A stretch of 64,000 nt of DNA from Verrucomicrobiota bacterium (GTDB taxonomy: Bacteria > Verrucomicrobiota > Verrucomicrobiia > Limisphaerales > UBA1319). The stretch's first letter is position 1. Each line of letters opens with the position of its first letter. The stretch covers positions 27,808-91,807 of the forward strand of contig JAKLHY010000026.1 of assembly GCA_022709905.1 (NCBI GenBank), in the 5' to 3' direction. The position numbers and the translations under genes are program-made. Below the pieces are notes generated by a model. The model saw nothing but the letters and a program-made list of their open reading frames with translations, was not told where the DNA came from and searched no databases. This document shows positions 9,005-17,746 of the stretch, one piece after another.

Positions 9005-9260
9005 GAACCGCGAATAGACGCCAGTCCACGCGAATCATAGCAAACTAAACATGGAGGCCCTGAAGTGTTGGGAACATCGATGGAATGTCTGAGATCCTGC
9101 GTCAACCGGCACGGCGGGATAAATCCCGCAGTCCAACCTTTTGAGTCACTCTCGCTCTGGAGCCGGCAACGATCGGCGCGCGGAATTCATTCCGCAGAGC
9201 GTTTCTGCCAGCAGGAAAGCTCCGGTTTTATTCGCGTCAATTGGCGTTCATTCGCGGTTC
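9005..9260. repeat. 256-bp segment bounded by 31-bp imperfect inverted repeats, with two internal palindromes
   Basis: The gap 8957-9512 holds no credible gene. Within it, 9005-9035 (GAACCGCGAATAGACGCCAG...) is the reverse complement of 9230-9260 at 26 of 31 positions. Between the arms are two short perfect palindromes that resemble each other: GCGGGAT-AA-ATCCCGC at 9114-9129 and GCGGAAT-TC-ATTCCGC at 9180-9195, each followed by AG. A third copy of the arm sequence, about 20/26 identical, lies near 53097. The arrangement looks like a dispersed or miniature repeat. The remaining bases, 9261-9512, would contain the pckG promoter and leader. Confidence 0.6.
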
Positions 9261-9512
9261 TGTTTTTTCGGAGCATCTTATGTGCGGTTTTGGGCCCGTT
9301 TCCTCAGTTGCCAGAATGCGCCGCTTCATGGAGTATACCCGGCAGGGAAGACAAGCGTATGGGACCGAGAATCACAATTTTCCCTGATTCCGCCATTGAC
9401 ACGACGGGCGGAATCATTAGCTTATGCGCAATTTTATACCGGCTTTGGCTGGGCGGCGAGATTCAAACGGACCACACCACAACCAGGAAACCGGAAAGAA
9501 AGGGATAGATTC

Positions 9513-11318
9513 ATGTCAACGTCTCTAACGAAGAATCAGAAACTCCTCCAATGGATTGAGGAGATCACCAAACTATGCAAACCGGCCTCCGTGCATTGGT
9601 GTGACGGCTCACAGGCTGAATACGACCGTTTGTGCGAGGAAATGGTCAAGCACGGGACCTTCACCCGGCTCAATCCGAAGACTCGCCCTGGCAGTTTCCT
9701 GGCCCGATCCCATGCCAGCGATGTGGCCCGCGTCGAGGACCGCACCTATATCTGCGCTGAAAATAAACAGGACGCCGGATTGACCAACAATTGGTCCGAT
9801 CCAGCCGCCATGCGCCAGACGCTGAACAAGCTTTTTGATGGGTGCATGGCCGGGCGCACCCTGTATGTCATCCCATTTTCCATGGGACCGATTGGATCTC
9901 CTATTGCCAAAGTGGGGATTGAAATCACCGACTCCGCCTACGTCGTCGCCAACATGCGAATCATGACCCGCATGGGCAAGGCCGCCTTGGACGCCCTCGG
10001 GGACGGCGATTTTATTCCATGCGTTCATTCCGTGGGAGCGCCGCTGAAACCAGGCCAGGCGGATGTCCCATGGCCTTGCGAACCGGACCCCGCAAAAAAA
10101 TACATTGTGCATTTCCCGCAGGATCCCGCCATTTGGTCCTATGGATCGGGCTACGGTGGAAACGCCTTGTTGGGCAAGAAATGCTTGGCCCTGCGCATCG
10201 CGTCAGTGCTCGCTCGCAAAGAAGGCTGGATGGCCGAGCACATGCTGATCCTGGCCCTGACGTCGCCCGCCGGCAAAAAGTATTATGTCGCCGCCGCCTT
10301 TCCAAGCGCTTGCGGCAAGACCAACCTGGCCATGATGCAGCCGTCCATACCCGGATGGACCGTGCGGTGCCTGGGCGATGATATCGCCTGGATCCGCCTG
10401 GGAGCCGACGGGCGCCTCTATGCCATGAATCCCGAATACGGTTTCTTCGGAGTGGCGCCTGGCACCTCACAGAGCTCGAATCCGAATGCCATGGCCACGA
10501 TTACCAAGAACTCCATCTTCACCAATGTGGTTCTGACTCCGGACGGCGACGTGTGGTGGGAAGACATGGGAGTTGCGGCCCCGGCCAAAGGCATCGATTG
10601 GGAAGGCCAAGAGTGGACGCAAGCCAGCGGACGCAAGGGCGCTCATCCCAATGCCCGATTCACCGCGCCTGCAAGCCAGTGCCCCGTCATCGATCCCGAC
10701 TGGGAAAACCCCGAAGGCGTTCCCATCTCAGCTTTCCTGTTTGGCGGACGTCGTCCCTCGACCATCCCGTTGGTCAACGAGGCCTTTGATTGGGAACACG
10801 GTGTGTTCATGGGCTCTTCCACCGGATCGGAAACAACCGCAGCAGCCCTGGGCCAAGCCGGCGTGCTGCGCCGGGATCCCTTCGCCATGCTGCCGTTCTG
10901 CGGCTATAACATGGCCGATTACTTTGCGCATTGGTTGTCCTTTGGCCAGAAAACCGACCGCAATAAACTGCCCAAAGTTTTCTTCGTGAATTGGTTCCGC
11001 AAAAACGCCCACGGGAAATGGCTTTGGCCTGGTTACGGTGAAAACAGCCGGATTCTTAAGTGGATCTGTGAACGCGTGGATGGCACGGGCAAGGCTGTTC
11101 GAACCCCCATCGGTTGGTTGCCTACTCCTGAGGGTCTGGATCTTTCAGGAATTAACATCCCCACGGCGGATCTCCAGGAATTGCTCGCTGTTGATCGCGA
11201 AGGCTGGAATAAGGAAGCCGATAATATCGCCGAATATTACGCAAAATTCGGTGAGCGGCTGCCAGCTGCGCTCAGGCAGCAACTGACCAGTCTGAAGGAA
11301 CGACTGGCGGTCGGCTGA
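9513..11318 (+). CDS. pckG: Phosphoenolpyruvate carboxykinase (GTP)
   Basis: A 601-aa cytoplasmic enzyme that interconverts oxaloacetate + GTP and PEP + CO2 + GDP (gluconeogenesis or anaplerosis). It is the GTP-type family: N-terminal region with SQAEYDRLCEEMVKHGTFTRLN, hyper-reactive Cys267 within the P-loop FPSACGKTNLAMM (Lys269), kinase-2 metal site LGDDIAWIRLG, NPEYGFFGVAPGT, SAFLFGGRRPSTIPLV and CGYNMADYF. The frame is open back to 9141, but the family N-terminus begins at MSTSLTKNQKLLQWIEEI, and an AAGGGA lies about 8 bases before the ATG at 9513. It is convergent with the pseudopilin gene that ends 7 bp downstream. Confidence 0.96.
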   Translation: MSTSLTKNQKLLQWIEEITKLCKPASVHWCDGSQAEYDRLCEEMVKHGTFTRLNPKTRPGSFLARSHASDVARVEDRTYICAENKQDAGLTNNWSDPAAMRQTLNKLFDGCMAGRTLYVIPFSMGPIGSPIAKVGIEITDSAYVVANMRIMTRMGKAALDALGDGDFIPCVHSVGAPLKPGQADVPWPCEPDPAKKYIVHFPQDPAIWSYGSGYGGNALLGKKCLALRIASVLARKEGWMAEHMLILALTSPAGKKYYVAAAFPSACGKTNLAMMQPSIPGWTVRCLGDDIAWIRLGADGRLYAMNPEYGFFGVAPGTSQSSNPNAMATITKNSIFTNVVLTPDGDVWWEDMGVAAPAKGIDWEGQEWTQASGRKGAHPNARFTAPASQCPVIDPDWENPEGVPISAFLFGGRRPSTIPLVNEAFDWEHGVFMGSSTGSETTAAALGQAGVLRRDPFAMLPFCGYNMADYFAHWLSFGQKTDRNKLPKVFFVNWFRKNAHGKWLWPGYGENSRILKWICERVDGTGKAVRTPIGWLPTPEGLDLSGINIPTADLQELLAVDREGWNKEADNIAEYYAKFGERLPAALRQQLTSLKERLAVG

Positions 11319-11325
11319 TACCCCA

Positions 11326-12159
11326 CTAATTACGTCGTTCGCTGGAACGTTGGCGCAGCCATTCGTAATCGGTGGGTGGAACAGCGGGGAATGAACCGCC
11401 GACACCGCCTTGGCGGGCGGGCCGGATGGTATCCGGGAGGATCCATCGATGGCTTTCAAGATGGCCATCGGCGAAGGAGAGGTTGGCCCCACCGCGATGG
11501 TAGGAGCCGGGCAGATTCCCCCAGGTGGGTTCATCCCAGCGGTTCATGAAGAAACCGTCATTGATGGTATCCGGGTGCTCGTCCAGGAAGACGTAAACCT
11601 GGGAAGGATGGGAAAAGTCTGATTCTTTGAAGAACTGGACGTAAGCGGGATTGAACTGGTTGGTGAGGACACCGGGATTCCCCACGAGCGAGTTCATGGA
11701 CACGCTTCGAGTCCGGGGTCCATTGGCGGCCCGGGAACGATCCGAAGGGCACTTGAAGACGGCGGTGCCGTGGTTGAGATAGGAGGAGAGCAGGCCGGAG
11801 GTGAGATAGATCCGGTTGGTATTATCGTCGCTCGCGTTCCAGTCGAGCACGTGGTTGACCCAGTTCTGGCGTTTCTCACGGGTTTCATCCACGCCGTGGT
11901 TGTTGACCAACGCATCGGAGTGGTCATCGGCGTAGAGGCGCAAAGCCAGGCTCAGTTGTTTGATGTTGCTGACGCACTGAATCGAGTGGGCCTTCGCCTT
12001 GGCGACGGAGAGCGCGGGCAACAACATTCCCGCCAGCACAGCGATGATCGCGATTACGACCAGCAATTCAATGAGCGTGAAGCCGCCCGGGGTCGGCGAT
12101 ATCGCTTCACGAAAAGTGCTCGTTCCGGTTTCATCGAGAGAGGGATGTTGATGGGCCAT
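11326..12159 (-). CDS. Type II secretion-like pseudopilin with H-x9-DG C-terminal motif (copy 1)
   Basis: A 277-aa surface or periplasmic protein. After a 27-residue leader comes the prepilin cleavage motif PGGFTLIELLVVIAIIAVLA (cut after Gly, N-methylated Phe), then the pilin helix. The globular domain has the conserved features of this Verrucomicrobia/Planctomycetes family: FKCPSDRS, FLDEHPDTINDG, and H-RGGANLSFA-DG, the H-x9-DG motif. Family members are thought to form minor pseudopili, though substrates are mostly unknown. It starts 10 bp after the stop of the CotH-domain gene and is probably co-transcribed with it. The open frame reaches 12369, inside the upstream gene, so the ATG at 12159 is preferred. 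Confidence 0.9.
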   Translation of the reverse strand: MAHQHPSLDETGTSTFREAISPTPGGFTLIELLVVIAIIAVLAGMLLPALSVAKAKAHSIQCVSNIKQLSLALRLYADDHSDALVNNHGVDETREKRQNWVNHVLDWNASDDNTNRIYLTSGLLSSYLNHGTAVFKCPSDRSRAANGPRTRSVSMNSLVGNPGVLTNQFNPAYVQFFKESDFSHPSQVYVFLDEHPDTINDGFFMNRWDEPTWGNLPGSYHRGGANLSFADGHLESHRWILPDTIRPARQGGVGGSFPAVPPTDYEWLRQRSSERRN

Positions 12160-12169
12160 AGGAGGAAGT

Positions 12170-15100
12170 TTACGGGATTGAGACCCGATAGAATTGATTG
12201 GGGGCATGATCGGGGATATCCAGCTGGACTTGGACCGTGGTGTTCTCGGGGACAGGGTGGGTTTTGCGCCAGACCGTCCAGTCGCCTGTCGCCAGTGTGT
12301 CGCGGGTGTAGATCGTATAGCCGGAACCCGCGGGGACATCGAACTGGAAACGCAATTGCGCATCCTCAAGCGTCACTTGCCGGATCAGGACCGGCGGAGG
12401 ATTGGGTCGTCCCGGCGAACCGCCCCAGGCGGCGCTGGCCTTCCATTGTTCGGCGGAGTTCAAGTCACCGTCCGGGCTGTTTGTTTCCAGGGAGAATCCG
12501 TCGCCGTCGGCCGAGGACGGCCATGGCGAGCGGGTGGCATAAGTAAAATCGAGAACAACCTCGTTCTCGGCGTTCAGAGCGGTGACCCGTTCGCCGGCGT
12601 TATCGAGGCGTCCCGAGTATTCGCCGGCGACGGGCAGTCCTATGCCGTAACGAAACTCGAAGGCGCGGTGGTTTCTGACGATGACCACGTATTGGCCTGG
12701 CGCGAGACGGGTGAAGGCCGAACCCGAGAAATCAAACTCAATGCCGGTGACAAACCGCAGGCCATCGAGGTCGCAGGTGACCTCGCCCGCGTTCACCAAT
12801 TCGACGAACTCGAATTCATCGGCGTCGCCAAAGCCCGCGGCCGTTTCAGCCGGGGTGGGATCCGCGGGATGATAATGGAGTTCGCTGAGCTTGAGCATCG
12901 GGTCGCCCACAACAAACCTGACCTCCTGAAGGGCGCTCCACTCCGTGCCGTTAAGCACTCGCGCCTTGAGGGTGGTGAGGTCCCGGAGCACGATGGGACC
13001 GGTGTAAGTCATGGCCGTGGTGGGGGCGCTCACCAGCCGCCGCTCGCCCGCCAGGAGTTCGACCCCAATCAGAAAGTCCGAGCTCGAGACGGAGTTATTC
13101 AGGCCATGGATAGCGAGGATGTTGTTGCCTTTTCTCAGGGCCGATAGAAAGGCGTCGGCCTTGAAATCCTCGAAATTGATGGCGGCGGTGTCGGAATTTT
13201 GGGCGCTGGCGACGGCATTCCAGCTGAGGCTGGAAGGGGCATTGGCGGCGGCAATTTGGATGCCGTTTAAAAAGACCGCGAATCCGTCGTCGTACCGCAC
13301 GCGCAAGGTCAGGTAGTTCAGTTGCGATTGGTGGGTGCCATCGTATTGGAAGGGAATACGAATGAAGGCGGATCCGTTCTTACCGTCCATGGCCGTGCGG
13401 AGATTAATCCCGAAGTAACTCGAATAAGTGGTCTCACGGTCATAACCGACACCGCCGGTGCCGGCGGTCCAACTGGAATCATCGAACGGCTCGTTGCCGC
13501 CCCTCCAGGTGGCACCCAGATTGTTACCGTTGTTGTCAGGGGAGGGAACCAGGGCTTTCTTGGGCGCATTGTAGTTTACCAGGGTGATACCGAACAGATC
13601 CTCGGTCGTCACGGGTGTGCGCGGATCGCTGCCATTGGTGGTGTAATAGATGGTGGCGCCCGGCAGCGACGTCAGGGTCAGGGGGAATCCAACGGGGACG
13701 CGGCCGCCCTGCTGGTTGAGGGCCGGAGGATCGGTCCGCGGATACAATCCCACGCGACGGAGTTGTTCGAGGACAATGGCGGATCGTCGGGGGAAGTAAT
13801 TGCTGAGGAGATTGGTCTTTTCCTTGGCCCAGTGTTCATCCCGGGTGTAGGGATTGCTGGCGTGTTGATCGCCCCAACGGGCGGATTCGGCGACCATGGC
13901 TTTTTCCACCTGGTTTGCCAGGGCGACGAAGAGCGCGGCCGGTCGGTTACGTTCCGGATGGGCGGGATCCCAGGCGGGACGGTTCGTGTCCACATGGAAA
14001 ATACCGTCGTTGAAAAAGTGCCGGTAAACGTGGTCGGCGAATCTGATGCGGAATTCCGGATTAGCCCGGGCGGCGGCATAAGGGGTGGCCACGGCGCTGT
14101 TGACACTGGTGCGGTCCGAGTTGAGGGTCGCCCAGAGACCCAGGGCGGCTTCGGTATCCCAGGGGAAAAACTTGAAGCCGTCTCCATTGACACGGTTTCG
14201 TCCGGCGTACCAGTTGCGGTGCGGCCAGTCTTCGTTGCCACCGTAGAGATTGACGATCATGTAATCGATCAGGTTATCCACGTCCAGGAGATCCTCGTAT
14301 TCTGGATTGCGCGATCCGTCGGGATTATTGCCTTGGATGCGCTCGTAATTGGCGTTATTGGCGAGGCCGGCTCGCGCCTGGGCCAGCATCCGGTTCCATG
14401 CCTGGTAATTGCCATCGGGGGCGGAATCGTAATTGATGGCGTCCCAATCCTCGCGATTCCCGCCAAAGTAAGTCGAGGTGAAGGCGGCGTCGGGGCGTTC
14501 CACAGGATTATAGAGGCCCCAATAAAAACCGTTGATGTAGAGATGCACGAAACTAGTGCGAGGAACGATCATCCCCATGTGGCGGGCCGATTCGAGGGCA
14601 AAGGCGTCGCGAATGTAGAGGGCGGTGCCGCCCGCCGAGTTCCATTGGTATCCATCGTTGTTGTTGGCGCGAAGCGTCAGGCTGTTGAACTCGTCGGCGG
14701 CATCAGGGCCGAAGAACGGATAGCGTAACTTGGCGGCGCCATAGATGGACTTGAACAAAAGCCGAAATGATTTTTTCTTGGTCAGATTGAATCCTCGGAA
14801 GGCGCCTCCTTGAATGCTCAGACCCGCGTTTTCCTGGAATCCCTCTCGGCCATCGGGATGAATGAGCTCGGCCGAAACCGCGCGTTCCCACAACGGACCG
14901 CGGTTCTGAGGATTGGCATAAATGCCGTTGTTACCGAACAGATCCGGCAGAGGCATAACGAGGGAAAGCGTCGGAATGCTCTTCAGATCGTCCTGGATGC
15001 TGCGCGCATATTTTCCGCCGTATTTATCGGTGCCATTCTGCCCGATGACCCGGCGATCGAGGCCGTAATCGGGAGCGGTTCCCTTCCAACTGCTGGGAAA

Positions 15101-17125
15101 CCCCGCTGCCAGGGTGGCTGCGGCGTCCTGACTGATAATATCGTCCAGGAACAGGTAGCTGTGAGTTTCGACACGGGAGGGCCGGTAACCGGTCCGAAAG
15201 CCCGCCGCGCGGATCACACGGGTGCCGCTGATCCGGATCGGGACCGAGTAAACCAAGCCGTTGGTGAGGGCGGGAACTGAACCATTGGTGGTGTAGCGAA
15301 TTTCCGCGCCTTCCGTGGCACAGAAAAGAGCAAGATCGAACGTTTGCTCCTTGAATCCCCGGGAGACGCTGAACACCGGTGAATCCACAAATCCCGCAAA
15401 GGCCCCGCCATTGGGCGCGCCCGGCGTCGGGGGATCAAAAAATCCCTCGATCCTGTCGCTTGCTAGCACTTGTTCCAGGACGGCGCGAATGAGGAAATCC
15501 GGGCTGTCTTTGCGATCGTTGAGGCCGTGGATGGCGAGGATATTGGGGCCGGGCAGCAGGAATGATCCATCGATCGGGATCGTCTCAGGCTCAAGCGCGA
15601 GGCTGACCGGGCGGTTGGTCAGTGCCACAGCCTGATCAGACAAGATTTCGGGCGCATTCCGACGGGCGATTTCGTGTCCATTCAGGTAAGCCACATAACC
15701 ATCGTCATACTGCATCTTCAAAAGGAGATTAAAGGCATCCGCGGATGGGTTTGAGGCAAAGGGAAAGCGCAAGTAAGCCGCGGTCTGTTCCGAGTCCATG
15801 AGGGATTTGAGATCCGTCTTGATCAGGTTCTGCAGGTCGCCGCCCTCCCCTGACACCGCAGGCGAGTTTACCTCAAGTCCGCCCGAGGCCCCATCGCCGA
15901 TCAAGCGAAAATGCGTGGCATCCCAGGTCCCATACGATCCTTTTGCGGCAAAAAGCTCGAGCCCCGACCCGCCCCCGCGTTCGAAATAAACCAGGCGCAG
16001 ATCGTATTCGCCGGCCTCCCCAAAATTAAAGGTTTGAATCGTATCCGCCGGACTTCGGGGATCGGGATAAGACATCTCGAATCGTTCCGTTCCCCGCGTG
16101 ATCTCGAGGCCGAAACCGTCGTCGCTCATGACGCCAAAGGTCCAGCTTCCCGCCGATGGAATCGTGATCCGTCCGGTGGCGAGAATGACAAAATCTTCCA
16201 CATCCTCCCCGGCCTCTGTGCCGGGAAAAGGGCGATCCACGCCATAATGACCTGTATCTGTGGTGCCCAGGTAGTCGATGGAGGGCGCGTTTTCAGCCGC
16301 CACACTCTCGTGGAGGGCGGAAATCTGAATCACTTCTTCCGCGGCGCCCAAATCCTCCACCATCGCCCGGGATTTGAAATTTCGGACGACGAAACCCGGA
16401 GTCCAGGTGATATAACCCACCCCATTAGTGCCCTTCACCCAGGCATCATCCGCAAACGGCTCCTGTCCGCCCGTCCAGCTTATCCCGAGGCTGCTATTCG
16501 ATGGGACCAGGACTTTCACTGGCGCGTCTTCCGCGACCAGGGGGATTCGGCGGTCCTCGGATCGATCGCCATACGAGATATTGGGGCGTTGAGCAGGATA
16601 AGCCCTGTATTCATGGCGAATAGTTCGGCCGTCGGGCATGGTCAGAGCCAGGTAACCTCCCTCGCCCGCGAGGCGGAAGTTGGCGTGGAGGTTGCCCTGT
16701 GCCGGACGCCGGTCTTTGCCCGATGCAAACACAACCAGGAACTGCCCCGCGGCTATCTGCCGGGCTGGGAACTGCCACTTTGTCAGTCTCGATGGTTCAT
16801 CCGACAAATACCATCCGGTCAAGTCGGCCGCTTGTCCGCCGGGATTACAAATTTCAATCCAATCCATCGCCTGCCCATCTTCATCCTTCAAACCGCCATC
16901 ATTGATCGCCATGAACTCCGTGATTAGTAACTCCTGCGCCACAAGCCGAATCCCAGAAAAACAACCGAGCAACATCCCGAACGCAAGCAGACCGAACCGT
17001 AAAAACTGTGCTGCTTCTGGCAGAAACGAGTTCGATGGAGCCCGGTTCGAGACCGTTATCCCTGACCATGGAGAATTGGTAATCACAACAACACTCACAA
17101 GAGCAGTATCCGTGCCCCTTGTCAA
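12170..17125 (-). CDS. Giant secreted CotH-kinase / lamin-tail-domain protein
   Basis: A secreted multidomain protein of up to 1651 aa. By residue: hydrophobic signal near 42-63 (RFGLLAFGMLLGCF); lamin-tail domain 65-165 (ITEFMAIN, DWIEICN, LTGWYLSD); a module starting near 208 (SLGISWTGGQEPFADDAW); PA14-like domain about 285-420 (SWTFGVMSDDGFGLEI); chitobiase-like C-terminal motif about 600 (IRYTTNGSVPALT); CotH kinase-like domain about 715-1125 (LSIQGGAFRG, FINGFYWGLYNPVERPDA-type sequence, FKFFPWDTEAALG); a second chitobiase-like motif near 1162; a second copy of the 208 module near 1197; a second lamin-tail domain about 1412-1520; and a C-terminal beta domain. The upstream limit at 17125 is a TTG that coincides with a TTGACA; GTG at 17098 or 17086 are better starts. 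CotH domains in spores phosphorylate coat proteins; the role here is unknown. Confidence 0.88.
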   Translation of the reverse strand: MTRGTDTALVSVVVITNSPWSGITVSNRAPSNSFLPEAAQFLRFGLLAFGMLLGCFSGIRLVAQELLITEFMAINDGGLKDEDGQAMDWIEICNPGGQAADLTGWYLSDEPSRLTKWQFPARQIAAGQFLVVFASGKDRRPAQGNLHANFRLAGEGGYLALTMPDGRTIRHEYRAYPAQRPNISYGDRSEDRRIPLVAEDAPVKVLVPSNSSLGISWTGGQEPFADDAWVKGTNGVGYITWTPGFVVRNFKSRAMVEDLGAAEEVIQISALHESVAAENAPSIDYLGTTDTGHYGVDRPFPGTEAGEDVEDFVILATGRITIPSAGSWTFGVMSDDGFGLEITRGTERFEMSYPDPRSPADTIQTFNFGEAGEYDLRLVYFERGGGSGLELFAAKGSYGTWDATHFRLIGDGASGGLEVNSPAVSGEGGDLQNLIKTDLKSLMDSEQTAAYLRFPFASNPSADAFNLLLKMQYDDGYVAYLNGHEIARRNAPEILSDQAVALTNRPVSLALEPETIPIDGSFLLPGPNILAIHGLNDRKDSPDFLIRAVLEQVLASDRIEGFFDPPTPGAPNGGAFAGFVDSPVFSVSRGFKEQTFDLALFCATEGAEIRYTTNGSVPALTNGLVYSVPIRISGTRVIRAAGFRTGYRPSRVETHSYLFLDDIISQDAAATLAAGFPSSWKGTAPDYGLDRRVIGQNGTDKYGGKYARSIQDDLKSIPTLSLVMPLPDLFGNNGIYANPQNRGPLWERAVSAELIHPDGREGFQENAGLSIQGGAFRGFNLTKKKSFRLLFKSIYGAAKLRYPFFGPDAADEFNSLTLRANNNDGYQWNSAGGTALYIRDAFALESARHMGMIVPRTSFVHLYINGFYWGLYNPVERPDAAFTSTYFGGNREDWDAINYDSAPDGNYQAWNRMLAQARAGLANNANYERIQGNNPDGSRNPEYEDLLDVDNLIDYMIVNLYGGNEDWPHRNWYAGRNRVNGDGFKFFPWDTEAALGLWATLNSDRTSVNSAVATPYAAARANPEFRIRFADHVYRHFFNDGIFHVDTNRPAWDPAHPERNRPAALFVALANQVEKAMVAESARWGDQHASNPYTRDEHWAKEKTNLLSNYFPRRSAIVLEQLRRVGLYPRTDPPALNQQGGRVPVGFPLTLTSLPGATIYYTTNGSDPRTPVTTEDLFGITLVNYNAPKKALVPSPDNNGNNLGATWRGGNEPFDDSSWTAGTGGVGYDRETTYSSYFGINLRTAMDGKNGSAFIRIPFQYDGTHQSQLNYLTLRVRYDDGFAVFLNGIQIAAANAPSSLSWNAVASAQNSDTAAINFEDFKADAFLSALRKGNNILAIHGLNNSVSSSDFLIGVELLAGERRLVSAPTTAMTYTGPIVLRDLTTLKARVLNGTEWSALQEVRFVVGDPMLKLSELHYHPADPTPAETAAGFGDADEFEFVELVNAGEVTCDLDGLRFVTGIEFDFSGSAFTRLAPGQYVVIVRNHRAFEFRYGIGLPVAGEYSGRLDNAGERVTALNAENEVVLDFTYATRSPWPSSADGDGFSLETNSPDGDLNSAEQWKASAAWGGSPGRPNPPPVLIRQVTLEDAQLRFQFDVPAGSGYTIYTRDTLATGDWTVWRKTHPVPENTTVQVQLDIPDHAPNQFYRVSIP

Positions 17126-17391
17126 TCGGGGGACTCAGTGGGGCTTCGGTCTTTCGGTCTATGCCAACCGCGAAAAGTCCACAGGCTAAGTCAGGGCACG
17201 GCTCACCCTCTGTTCGGGGTCCCACCTACAGGCGGTCAGGAACGTACCGACCGCCTAAAGCCGGACACCAAACCGTGTAGGGGCCATAGTTTTGGGTGTT
17301 CGCTCTTGAGCGGACTCGAATGGCGTGCGGTTTAAATGCTGCTTTGGGCCAGAACTCCAGTTCTGGTCTCGTAGACCCATGACGCTCGGTA
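17126..17391. other. Intergenic region with two small hairpins
   Basis: The 266 bp between the 82-aa gene (ending at 17392) and the CotH gene hold no credible ORF. Two perfect short inverted repeats are present. CCAGAACT-CC-AGTTCTGG at 17349-17366 lies 26 bp past the 82-aa gene stop, and AGGCGGTC at 17230-17237 pairs with GACCGCCT at 17249-17256. Neither is followed by a U-tract on the minus strand. The first could still mark the transcript end of the 82-aa gene; the second would lie upstream of the CotH gene. Confidence 0.35.
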
Positions 17392-17640
17392 TCATCGCCA
17401 TTGTTTGCCGAGGTACCACTGATCGTCCTCGAGATCGTGTTTGAGGAGGTAATCATGTCCGTCGTGGCCGCGGACTTTGAAGTAGTCGGCGCGGGGCCAT
17501 TCGGGTTTGGATTCGATCTGGTACCAGCGATCGATGATGTCGGCCACCTCGATGCTCTGGTCATTCCAGACGAACCTCCGAGGCATTTCGTCGGCCCTGT
17601 AACCGGCGTGACATTCGACTTGGATCGGGATGAGATACAT
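17392..17640 (-). CDS. Small conserved protein of unknown function (82 aa)
   Basis: A compact basic/acidic protein without signal peptide or membrane segment: MYLIPIQVECHAGYRADEMP opens it, and the pattern FVWNDQSIEVADIIDRWYQI followed by DYFKVRGHDGHDYLLKHD and DQWYL resembles a family of short uncharacterised bacterial proteins with an HAGYKADE-type N-terminus and a central IxDRWY. I cannot assign a function. The frame opens at 17688, but those extra residues read through the palindrome at 17661-17698, so the ATG at 17640 is preferred. It is divergent from the P-loop NTPase gene, whose start is 106 bp away, with the palindrome between them. Confidence 0.7.
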   Translation of the reverse strand: MYLIPIQVECHAGYRADEMPRRFVWNDQSIEVADIIDRWYQIESKPEWPRADYFKVRGHDGHDYLLKHDLEDDQWYLGKQWR

Positions 17641-17660
17641 GGGGCATCGTGTTTCAGTTT

Positions 17661-17698
17661 GGACAGTTTTATGTCGCACCTGCAACAAAGATTTGTCC
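17661..17698. promoter_or_regulatory. 38-bp palindrome in a divergent promoter, same core as 47254-47293
   Basis: Arms 17661-17678 (GGACAGTTTTATGTCGCA) and 17681-17698 (TGCAACAAAGATTTGTCC) form an imperfect inverted repeat around a central CC. The core GCACCTGCAACA and the flanking TTTGTCC recur at 47269-47293 upstream of mreB. The site lies 21 bp before the start of the 82-aa gene and 49 bp before the NTPase start, a position suitable for an operator acting on both genes. A dispersed repeat element is the alternative. Confidence 0.5.
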
Positions 17699-17746
17699 GA
17701 AACCCATGTTTCGCTTACAGATCACTGCATGAATGGCGTTGAACCT

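Noticed and set aside
13322..14728. 468-codon plus-strand frame inside the CotH gene
   Set aside because: It lies antisense to clearly conserved CotH and PA14-type sequence, has Gly/Val/Arg-rich composition typical of high-GC shadow frames, and shows no domain.
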